Positions 1 to 5,441 of a stretch of 6,483 bases of DNA are shown here, in pieces. The notes under the pieces were generated by a model that had not been told where the DNA came from, did no database searches, and worked only from the letters and a program-made list of their open reading frames with translations. Origin of the DNA: Chloroflexota bacterium. GTDB lineage: Bacteria; Chloroflexota; Dehalococcoidia; Bin125. Numbering within the stretch: position 1 is the stretch's first letter; each line of letters opens with the position of its first letter. Position numbers and translations under genes: made by a program. Location of the stretch: assembly GCA_026707335.1 (NCBI GenBank), contig JAPOXB010000071.1:1-6483 (forward strand), written 5' to 3'.

Positions 1-743
1 CCATCTTCGGCGAGAAGTACGCCAGCGACGTCCGCGTCGTCGAGATCTGCGACCCCGCCCCGCACGTGCACGACTGCTTCAGCAAGGAGTTGTGCGGCGG
101 CGTGCATGCGCCCGCGACGGGCTTCGTCGGCGCGTTCCAGATCGTCAGCGACGCCAGCATCGGGGCGGGGCTGCGCCGCATCGAGGCGCTCACGGGGGCG
201 GCGGCCGGGGCTTGGCAGCGGCGCCGGCTGGAGTCGCTGCAGCACGCCGCCCAGTTGCTCAAGACGCCGCCCGAGGAGCTTCCGGCGCGGGTGGAGGCCC
301 TCCAGGACGAACTCGCCGACGCGCGCCGCCGCCTGGCCGAGGTTGAGCGGCAGGCGGGCGCGGCCTCGGCCGGGGACTTGGCGGCCGGCACGGTCGAAGT
401 CGCGGGCGTCTCGCTCGCCACCGGCCACATCGAGGTCGAATCCTCCGACGCGCTGCGCCGCGCCGGCGACGAACTGCGCAGGCGCATGGGCAGCGGCGTC
501 ATCGTGCTGGCGACGGTGTCCGGCGGCAAGCCGCAGTTCCTCTCGATGATCACGCCCGACCTCGTCGAGCGGGGCCTGCACGCGGGCGCCCTGATCAAGC
601 AGGTGGCGCGGGTCGCGGGCGGCGGCGGCGGCGGCCGGCCCGAGATGGCGCAGGCCGGCGGCAGGGATGCGGGCCGGGTCGATGACGCCCTGGCGGCGGT
701 CCCGGCCATCCTCGAGCGCCTGATCGATGAGCAGGGGCGGTAG
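1..743 (+). CDS. alaS: Alanyl-tRNA synthetase, C-terminal part (5' truncated by window edge)
   Basis: This enzyme charges tRNA-Ala with alanine in the cytoplasm and hydrolyses mischarged Ser/Gly-tRNA-Ala. The reading frame is open from base 3 to the TAG at 741-743, giving about 246 visible residues. The family is usually about 870 residues, so the catalytic core and most of the editing domain lie upstream. Seen: the end of the editing domain with SKELCGGVH (bases 81-107), whose Cys and His are zinc ligands in this family; the following TGxxGxFxI and RRIEALTG segments; a charged helical, probably coiled-coil stretch (about 215-360); and a DHHA1/C-Ala domain with the signature GGGGGGRPEMAQAGG (about 616-663). 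The usual CGGTH reads CGGVH here, and a short Cys/His-rich stretch precedes it. The first in-frame GTG (66) is internal, not a start. alaS followed by ruvX and mltG is a widely conserved order. Confidence 0.97.
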   Translation, partial: IFGEKYASDVRVVEICDPAPHVHDCFSKELCGGVHAPATGFVGAFQIVSDASIGAGLRRIEALTGAAAGAWQRRRLESLQHAAQLLKTPPEELPARVEALQDELADARRRLAEVERQAGAASAGDLAAGTVEVAGVSLATGHIEVESSDALRRAGDELRRRMGSGVIVLATVSGGKPQFLSMITPDLVERGLHAGALIKQVARVAGGGGGGRPEMAQAGGRDAGRVDDALAAVPAILERLIDEQGR

Positions 744-754
744 TCCGGCCCTGC
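731..754 (+). terminator. Hairpin over the alaS stop codon, possible terminator
   Basis: GCAGGG (731-736) pairs with CCCTGC (749-754). After one G-G mismatch, CGG (738-740) pairs with CCG (745-747), closing a TAGT loop that contains the alaS stop codon. No T-run follows, so this is not a classical intrinsic terminator. High-GC bacteria can use such hairpins, and a promoter-like box follows 31 nt downstream, so a unit boundary is plausible. Confidence 0.35.
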
Positions 755-784
755 CCACACCGCCACGCACGCGCCCCGGTTCGA

Positions 785-797
785 TATGCTCATTGCA
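785..797 (+). promoter_or_regulatory. Possible -10 box (TATGCT) upstream of ruvX
   Basis: TATGCT at 785-790 is a local AT-richer island in very GC-rich DNA and fits a -10 hexamer. A start near A797 would be expected. No convincing -35 element is visible. The string TAYNNTCATT recurs just before aroC (4186-4195), which supports a shared promoter form. If transcription starts here, the ruvX leader is about 111 nt for the start chosen at 908. Confidence 0.35.
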
Positions 798-907
798 CAG
801 GCGTGGCGGCGCCCGCGACGGGGAGACCAAGGGGCAAGAGCGCCGTCGAATGCAGATGCACCACCGCCGCCCAGCCGGCCCGCGCGCCGCGACGGATCGT
901 CGGTCGC

Positions 908-1402
908 GTGGCTGAGCCCGCGCCCCCGCCCGGCCGCGTGCTCGCCATCGACCCCGGCGAGCGTTGGATCGGGGTCGCCCTTTCCGACGACGCCCGCCGC
1001 TTGGCGCTGCCCAGCACGACCGTCGACCGGCGCGCGCTGCGGCCCGACACGCCCGCCGCGATCGCCGCCTGCATCCGCGCCGCGATCGCGCCCGACGCGC
1101 CTGCGCTGCTCGTCGTCGGCGTGCCCTACCGCCCCGACGGCGCCGAGGACGCCCAGGCAGCGGCCTTCCGCGAGCTGGGCGCGGGCGTCGCCGGGGCGCT
1201 CGGGCTACCGCTGGCCGTGCAGGGGGAGCGCCACTCGAACGACGCCGCGCCGACGCCGACGACGATGAAGCCGCGCAGCGGACGCCGGCCGGGGGCAATC
1301 AGCCCCGCCCGCCGCGCGCGCCGGCGTGAGAAGCAGCACGCCGCCGCCGCCGCGACCATCCTCCAGCGCTGGCTCGATGCCCAGCGCGCGGGCGAACCAT
1401 GA
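908..1402 (+). CDS. ruvX: RuvX/YqgF-family RNase H-fold protein (putative pre-16S rRNA nuclease)
   Basis: YqgF/RuvX proteins have an RNase H fold and are implicated in 16S rRNA 5'-end maturation or Holliday-junction processing. With GTG 908 the protein is 164 residues, near the family size. Seen: GRVLAIDPGERWIGVALSD at the N-terminus (Asp15, first acidic residue), VGVPYRPDG in the middle, GERHS (Glu107, in place of the usual DER-T), and the C-terminal helix AAAAATILQRWLD. The third catalytic Asp, normally nine residues before the ILQ glutamine, appears to be His144, and the loop before it is about 12 residues longer than usual. An in-frame GTG at 803 would add 35 residues, but that stretch has rarer codons (AGA, AGG, CCA, CGA) and no family similarity, so I prefer 908; its Shine-Dalgarno is weak. 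The stop overlaps mltG by ATGA. Confidence 0.88.
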   Translation: MAEPAPPPGRVLAIDPGERWIGVALSDDARRLALPSTTVDRRALRPDTPAAIAACIRAAIAPDAPALLVVGVPYRPDGAEDAQAAAFRELGAGVAGALGLPLAVQGERHSNDAAPTPTTMKPRSGRRPGAISPARRARRREKQHAAAAATILQRWLDAQRAGEP

Positions 1403-2472
1403 ACCGCCAGCTGGCCTGGGCGGTGAGCGGGATCCTGGTGGCCGTGCTGGCCGCGGTCGCGGTGTGGATCTCGCTCGACAGCCCCGGCGCCGTCCTCGGC
1501 GACACGCCGGAGCCGCGGGAGCAGCGCCCCACCAGGAGCGAGGAGACGATCGTCGTCGAGATCCCCAGTGGTCACACCGCCGAACAGATCGGCGACGAAC
1601 TCTTCCGCCGCGGCGTGATCACGTCCTCGCGGCAGTTCCAGACCTTGGTCGGGCTGCTTGGCTACGAGGGCCGCCTCGTCGTCGGCACGTACGACTTCGA
1701 GCCCGGCATGCTCACGATGGACGTCATCGAGCGCATCCGCCGCGGCGTCACGTCGGAGATCGTGGTGACGATCCCGGAGGGCTGGCAGGCGGCCGAGATC
1801 TTCGCGCGCGTCGCCGAGCACAGCCCGATCAGCGTCGCCGACCTCGAGGCCGCCGCAGCCGACCCGGACGTGGCGCGGGGCACGCTCGCCTTCGCGCGGC
1901 CCGACGGCGTCTCGTTGGAGGGCTACCTCTTCCCCAGCACCTACGTCATCTCCCGCGTCGCGACCGCGGCCGACGTCGTCCGGCAGATGCTGCGCCAATT
2001 CGACGCCCAGATCACGATCGATATGCGGGCCGAGATCGCCGCCGCCGGCCGTCCGCTGCACCTGCTGCTCACGATCGCCTCGATCGTCGAGCGGGAGGCC
2101 GTGCTGCCCGCCGAGCGGGCCGTCATCGCCTCCGTGTTCTGGAACCGCATCGACAACGACCTGCCGCTGCAGGCCGACCCGACGGTGCAGTACGCGCTCG
2201 CCCAGGATCCGGACAGCGTCTCCCTCTACGGACACTGGAAGTCCCCCCTCACGGCGGAGGATCTGCAAGTGCCGTCGCCCTGGAACACGTATGCTTCCGA
2301 CGAAGTGCCGCCGACCCCGATCGCCTCGCCGGGCATCGAGTCCATCCTCGCCGCCCTGCGGCCGGCGGAGACGCCGTACTTCTTCTTCGTCGCGCGGGGC
2401 GACGGCGGGCACCTGTTCGCGGAGACCTTCGAGGAGCACCGCGACAACGTCGACCGGGTGCGCAGCCAGTAG
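1399..2472 (+). CDS. mltG: Endolytic murein transglycosylase MltG
   Basis: MltG is an inner-membrane lytic transglycosylase that cleaves nascent peptidoglycan strands and helps set glycan length. The 357 residues show a short N-terminus and one membrane span (about 6-25), a proline/charged linker, a LysM-like subdomain (about 50-125: VVEIPSGHTAEQIGDEL, then VVGTYDFEPGM), and the YceG catalytic domain. Hallmarks in order are LEGYLFPSTY (173-182), ASIVEREA with the catalytic glutamate at 231, LQADPTVQYA (257-266), SPWNTY (293-298; the family usually has SPYNTY), PTPIASPG, and the end motif YFFFVARGDGGHLFAETFEEH. The protein looks complete and active. The ATG overlaps the ruvX stop (ATGA), indicating translational coupling; no strong Shine-Dalgarno precedes it. 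The TAG at 2470-2472 ends the gene 46 nt before aroE. Confidence 0.96.
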   Translation: MNRQLAWAVSGILVAVLAAVAVWISLDSPGAVLGDTPEPREQRPTRSEETIVVEIPSGHTAEQIGDELFRRGVITSSRQFQTLVGLLGYEGRLVVGTYDFEPGMLTMDVIERIRRGVTSEIVVTIPEGWQAAEIFARVAEHSPISVADLEAAAADPDVARGTLAFARPDGVSLEGYLFPSTYVISRVATAADVVRQMLRQFDAQITIDMRAEIAAAGRPLHLLLTIASIVEREAVLPAERAVIASVFWNRIDNDLPLQADPTVQYALAQDPDSVSLYGHWKSPLTAEDLQVPSPWNTYASDEVPPTPIASPGIESILAALRPAETPYFFFVARGDGGHLFAETFEEHRDNVDRVRSQ

Positions 2473-2502
2473 CGGGAGCGGGAAGCGGAGAGCGGATGAG
2501 GC

Positions 2503-2508
2503 GGAGGG
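2503..2508 (+). promoter_or_regulatory. Strong ribosome binding site for aroE
   Basis: GGAGGG lies 10 nt before the ATG at 2519. It decides the aroE start, because the open frame runs back to 2291 inside mltG. It is the clearest Shine-Dalgarno in the window and sits at the end of a purine-rich gap (2473-2518) made of imperfect AGCGGRA units. Confidence 0.7.
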
Positions 2509-2518
2509 ATCAGCAGCG

Positions 2519-3391
2519 ATGAGCGTACGCGTGGGCCTGATCGGCCACCCACTGGGGCACAGCATCTCGCCCCATTTCCAGCAGGCGGCGTTCGACGCCA
2601 TCGGCCTCGACGCGCGCTACGAGGCCTGGGATCTGCCCCCCGAGGAGGTCGAGGAGTTCATCCGCGGGCTGCGCACGCCCGACGCCCTCGGCGCGAACGT
2701 CACGATCCCGTACAAGGAGGCGGCCCTGCGCTACGTGGACCGCCTGCACGAGACCGCCCGCTTCGTCGGTGCGATCAACACCATCGTCAACGAGGGCGGG
2801 CACCTGGCCGGCTTCAACACCGACGTCGCCGGCTTCCAGGCCGCGCTCAAGGACGTCGGCTTCGACGCGCGCGGGGTCAACGCGGTCGTCTGGGGCGCGG
2901 GCGGCGCGGCGCGGGCGGTCGCCTGGGCGCTGGTCTGGCGCAAGGCCACCTCGATCACGATCGTCAACCGCACCGCCGTGCGGGCCGCCCGCCTGCGCCA
3001 CGACGTCTCCTCGACGCTCACCGGCGGCGACGCCGGCGGCGTGCGCCTGCGGGCCAGCGGCGCCGACGACCCCGCCGCCATCGGCGCGCTGCAGGTCTGC
3101 GACCTGGTCGTGCATTGCACCCCGGTAGGCATGCATGGGTCCGACGAGCCCGACGCGACGCCTTTCCCCGTCGATGCGCTCAACCCCCGCGCGCTGGTCG
3201 TCGACCTGGTCGCGAATCCGCTGCAGACGCCGCTCACGCGCGAGGCGGCCGCCGCCGGCCACCGCGTCATCGGCGGCCTGCCCATGCTCGTGCACCAGGG
3301 CGCGGCCTCTTTCGAGTTGTGGACCCGGCGCGTGCCGCCGATGGCCGTCATGACCGCCGCCGCCCGCCGCGCCATGGCGGAGGTCTCGTGA
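2519..3391 (+). CDS. aroE: Shikimate dehydrogenase (NADP+)
   Basis: AroE reduces 3-dehydroshikimate to shikimate with NADPH, step 4 of the shikimate pathway. The 290 residues are a normal length. Shikimate-binding residues are present: Ser15 and Ser17 in LGHSISP, catalytic Lys66 in NVTIPYKEA, Asn87 in GAINT, and Asp102 in GFNTD. The nucleotide-binding domain has GAGGAARA (126-133), the NRT motif (150-152) that usually reads NADP phosphate, and TPVGM (201-205). The C-terminus has GLPMLVHQGAASFELW, including the conserved Gln260. Odd: the conserved Tyr of the D-x-x-Y segment (Tyr215 in E. coli AroE) is replaced by Ala in DLVANPLQTPL (229-239). The start at 2519 matches the family N-terminus and has a strong Shine-Dalgarno. 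The TGA overlaps a GTG (GTGA, 3388-3391). Confidence 0.96.
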   Translation: MSVRVGLIGHPLGHSISPHFQQAAFDAIGLDARYEAWDLPPEEVEEFIRGLRTPDALGANVTIPYKEAALRYVDRLHETARFVGAINTIVNEGGHLAGFNTDVAGFQAALKDVGFDARGVNAVVWGAGGAARAVAWALVWRKATSITIVNRTAVRAARLRHDVSSTLTGGDAGGVRLRASGADDPAAIGALQVCDLVVHCTPVGMHGSDEPDATPFPVDALNPRALVVDLVANPLQTPLTREAAAAGHRVIGGLPMLVHQGAASFELWTRRVPPMAVMTAAARRAMAEVS

Positions 3392-3447
3392 TCGTCACGG
3401 CCGGAGCCAAACACGATGAATGCCCCGGCCGGAGGCCGATCTCATGA
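3388..3447 (+). other. Possible 19-residue coupling mini-ORF after aroE
   Basis: A GTG at 3388 overlaps the aroE stop (GTGA) and reads 19 codons to a TGA at 3445-3447, which itself overlaps the ATG at 3444 (ATGA). The peptide ends ECPGRRPIS. A second frame, ATG 3416 to TGA 3475, also has 19 residues and the same last nine, because it lies one 28-bp repeat unit further on; its stop overlaps ATG 3472. These may be coupling ORFs, or chance products of the repeat. No family is recognised. Confidence 0.25.
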
Positions 3448-3471
3448 ATGCCCCGGCCGAAGGCCGATCTC
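3416..3471 (+). repeat. Tandem duplication, 2 x 28 bp, carrying a start codon and Shine-Dalgarno
   Basis: Copy 1 is 3416-3443 and copy 2 is 3444-3471; they are contiguous and differ at one base (G3432 versus A3460). A partial third copy, ATGAATG, begins at 3472. Each unit holds ATGAATG, a small hairpin CGGCC-GRA-GGCCG (3426-3438 and 3454-3466), and a Shine-Dalgarno-like GGAGG (3431-3435) or GAAGG (3459-3463) placed 8 nt before the next ATG. The Shine-Dalgarno sits in the hairpin loop and 3' arm. As 28 is not a multiple of three, each copy shifts the frame. Confidence 0.9.
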
Positions 3472-4143
3472 ATGAATGAAGGCGTCGCGATCACCTTCGC
3501 CGTGATCTTCGTGATCGTGGGGCTGATTGGGCTCGTCCTCTTCAAAGAGATGCGCACGCACACCTACTGGCGGCAGCTGGCGGCGGCCAACGACCTCGAC
3601 GCGATCCGCGGCCTGCTCGAAGCCGAGATCGACCACTGGCGCCGCATGCGCCCGCCCAAGGGCATCAACGCGGCGGTCTGGGCGGGCGTGCAGGGCATGG
3701 AGCTGCTCGCGGCCGACGCCGGCCACGTGCAGATCACGACCAGCGCCGAGCCCGAGATGCGCGTGATCGGCGGCAAGAGCCAGCAGGTGGCGACCGCCCT
3801 CGACATCGCCCTTGCGACCGCCGTGCGCATCACCGAGATGGTCTTCTACGACGTCGCCGACTACCTCCCCCAGGTCGTGCGCGTGGACGTCTACACCACC
3901 TTCCGCGACGCCACCCGGGCGACGCCCCAGCCGATCCTCAGCATGAGCGCCGACCGCGCCGACGCGGTGGGGCTCGACTGGGACGCCGAGGCGCGGGAGA
4001 TCGCGCTGGCCTTCAACGCCACGTACGACCTGGGCCCCAGCGGCGAGCCGCGCCCCATCGAGCTGCCGCCCATGGCCCCCGCCCTCGCCGCGTCCCTCGC
4101 CCAAGCGGAGGAGGCGGCCGAGACGGCCGCCCCCGATCCGTAG
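3472..4143 (+). CDS. Unrecognised N-terminally membrane-anchored protein
   Basis: I do not recognise a family. From ATG 3472 the protein is 223 residues. Seen: one strongly hydrophobic span (about 5-24) directly after MNEG, then KEMRTH and other basic residues, so by the positive-inside rule the rest should be cytoplasmic. A soluble part follows, with helix (33-60), a possible strand pair (VQITT... to MRVIG, 86-100), a long helix (about 102-132), strands (135-143 and 154-160), and a final helix after GLDWDAEAR. The tail (about 199-223) is low-complexity Ala/Glu/Pro. No catalytic motif stands out. ATG 3472 has GAAGG 8 nt upstream; ATG 3448 is in frame, would add MPRPKADL, and has GGAGG at 12 nt. 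Composition matches the neighbours, so it looks native. Its place between aroE and aroC suggests co-expression only. Confidence 0.8.
   Translation: MNEGVAITFAVIFVIVGLIGLVLFKEMRTHTYWRQLAAANDLDAIRGLLEAEIDHWRRMRPPKGINAAVWAGVQGMELLAADAGHVQITTSAEPEMRVIGGKSQQVATALDIALATAVRITEMVFYDVADYLPQVVRVDVYTTFRDATRATPQPILSMSADRADAVGLDWDAEAREIALAFNATYDLGPSGEPRPIELPPMAPALAASLAQAEEAAETAAPDP
4113..4131 (+). terminator. GC-only hairpin near the end of the membrane-protein gene
   Basis: GGCGGCCG (4113-4120) and CGGCCGCC (4124-4131) form a perfect 8-bp stem with an AGA loop, nine bases before the TAG at 4141-4143. No T-run follows. Its position just before a promoter-like box mirrors the alaS/ruvX boundary, so it may end or attenuate the upstream transcript. 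Chance formation in a GC-rich Ala/Glu tail is the alternative. Confidence 0.35.
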
Positions 4144-4185
4144 CGCGCGCGGCGTTGATCGGCGGATCGCATTTCTCGCCTGCGC

Positions 4186-4197
4186 TACCGTCATTCC
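4186..4197 (+). promoter_or_regulatory. Possible -10 box (TACCGT) abutting the aroC start
   Basis: TACCGT at 4186-4191 fits the TANNNT form of a -10 hexamer and ends 6 nt before the ATG at 4198. Transcription would then begin at or next to the A of the ATG, giving a leaderless mRNA. In agreement, no Shine-Dalgarno precedes aroC. A TTGATC at 4155-4160 resembles a -35 box, but its 25-nt spacing is too long. Confidence 0.4.
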
Positions 4198-5436
4198 ATG
4201 GGATCGCTGCGCTGGTTCACCGCCGGGGAGTCGCACGGGCCGGGCCTCACGGTCATCGTCGAGGGCCTGCCCGCGGGCGTGCCCCTGAGCGAGGCCTACA
4301 TCCGCGCGCAGTTGGCGCGCCGGCAGCGCGGCTACGGCCGCGGCGGCCGCATGAAGATCGAGACCGACTACGCCCACATCCGCGGCGGCGTGCGGCATGG
4401 GCGCACGCTGGGCAGCCCGGTGGCGCTGTGGATCGAGAACCGCGACCACGCCACCGGCAGCGGCCCCGATAAGCGCCCCTGGACCGAGACGATGGCCGTC
4501 GAAGCGCTGGAGCCGGACGCCGAGCCGCCCACTCGGGTGACCCGCGTCCGCCCCGGCCACGCCGACCTCGCGGCGGCGCTGAAGTACGGCTACGGCGACG
4601 TGCGCAACTCGCTGGAGCGCGCCAGCGCCCGCGAGAGCGCCGCCCGCGTCGCCGCCGGGGCCGTCGCCCGCAGCCTGGCCGAGCAGGCTGGGGCCCGCTT
4701 CTACAGCCACGTCGTGCGCATCGCCGACGTCGCCTCGGAGGAGGCCGACTTCGCCGACATCGACTGGCAGGCGCTCGAGGACTCCCCCGTCCGCTGCGCC
4801 GACCCCGACGCGGCCGCCCGCATGGTCGCCGCGATCGACGCCGCCAAGCGCGACGGCGACAGCGTGGGCGGCGTCGTGGAGGCGCGGGTCACGGGCGTGC
4901 CCTTCGGCCTCGGCTCGCACGTGCATTGGGACCGCAAGCTCAGCGGCCGCATCGCCCAGGCGCTGCTGAGCATGAACGCCTTCAAGGGCGTGGAAATCGG
5001 CGACGGCTTCCGCGGCGCGGCGCGGCGCGGATCGCAGATGCACGACGTCGTCCTGCCGCAGGACGCCTGGCCCAGCGGCGAGGCCCCCACGCGTCCCTGG
5101 CGGCGCGCCAGCAACCACGCCGGCGGCATTGAGGGCGGCACGAGCAACGGCGAGGACATCGTCGTGCGGGTGGCGGTCAAGCCCATCGCGACGCTCGCCC
5201 ACCCGCTGCCCTCGGCCGACCTCGCCAGCGGCGAGCGGGTGCAGGCCCACTACGAGCGCTCCGACGTCTGCGTCGTGCCCGCCGCAGGCGTCATCGTCGA
5301 GGCGCTGCTGGCCCTCGTCCTGGCCGACGCCCTGCTGGAGAAGCACGGCGGCGACAGCCTGGCCGAGGTGCAGCGCAACCTGGCCGCCTTCCGGGCCCGC
5401 ATCGGCCCCCTCGACGAGCGGCCGGCGGACGGGTAG
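4198..5436 (+). CDS. aroC: Chorismate synthase
   Basis: AroC converts EPSP to chorismate by a 1,4-elimination that needs reduced FMN, the last step of the shikimate pathway. All family signatures are present: GESHG with catalytic His13, the basic RRQRGYGRGGRMKIE (41-55), RPGHAD with the second catalytic His121, RNSLERASARESA (136-148), DSVGGVVEARVTG (221-233), FGLGSHVHWDRKL, KGVEIGDGF (263-271), SNHAGGIEGGTSNGE (305-319), KPIATL (328-333), and the C-terminal ERSDVCVVPAAGVIVEA and EKHGGDSL. At 412 residues it is somewhat longer than the usual 350-390, partly from the segment between about 95 and 117. ATG 4198 is the only sensible start, as the GESHG motif follows at once. The next gene begins 5 nt after the stop. 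Confidence 0.98.
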   Translation: MGSLRWFTAGESHGPGLTVIVEGLPAGVPLSEAYIRAQLARRQRGYGRGGRMKIETDYAHIRGGVRHGRTLGSPVALWIENRDHATGSGPDKRPWTETMAVEALEPDAEPPTRVTRVRPGHADLAAALKYGYGDVRNSLERASARESAARVAAGAVARSLAEQAGARFYSHVVRIADVASEEADFADIDWQALEDSPVRCADPDAAARMVAAIDAAKRDGDSVGGVVEARVTGVPFGLGSHVHWDRKLSGRIAQALLSMNAFKGVEIGDGFRGAARRGSQMHDVVLPQDAWPSGEAPTRPWRRASNHAGGIEGGTSNGEDIVVRVAVKPIATLAHPLPSADLASGERVQAHYERSDVCVVPAAGVIVEALLALVLADALLEKHGGDSLAEVQRNLAAFRARIGPLDERPADG

Positions 5437-5441
5437 CGGCC

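Noticed and set aside
803..907. N-terminal extension of RuvX from GTG 803
   Set aside because: It has no family similarity, rarer codons than the rest of the gene and no Shine-Dalgarno. It is kept only as an alternative because of the nearby -10-like box.
744..907. Riboswitch, T-box or tRNA gene between alaS and ruvX
   Set aside because: I saw no T-box sequence, cloverleaf or known aptamer core, only the stop-codon hairpin and one -10-like box.
1226..1342. Frameshift in the C-terminal part of ruvX
   Set aside because: The frame stays open with normal codon use and rejoins a good C-terminal helix, and the neighbouring frames do not restore the DER-T motif or the missing Asp. Divergence plus an insertion is simpler, though not proven.
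1326..2522. 398-codon plus-strand frame overlapping mltG out of frame
   Set aside because: It is Arg/Pro/Ala-rich, without motifs, and overlaps a complete MltG.
1126..2601. 491-codon open frame on the minus strand opposite mltG and ruvX
   Set aside because: High GC removes stop codons from antisense frames. The translation is Arg/Asp/Gly/His-rich with no domain, and the plus strand holds clear MltG and RuvX motifs.
2510..3295. 261-codon minus-strand frame opposite aroE
   Set aside because: AroE motifs lie on the plus strand across the whole interval; the antisense product has no family features.
3416..3471. Start of a CRISPR array
   Set aside because: There are only two units, they are contiguous with no spacers, and no cas genes are present.
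3442..5346. 634-codon open frame on the minus strand opposite the membrane protein and aroC
   Set aside because: It shadows an unmistakable aroC; its composition is low-complexity and it has no recognisable motif.
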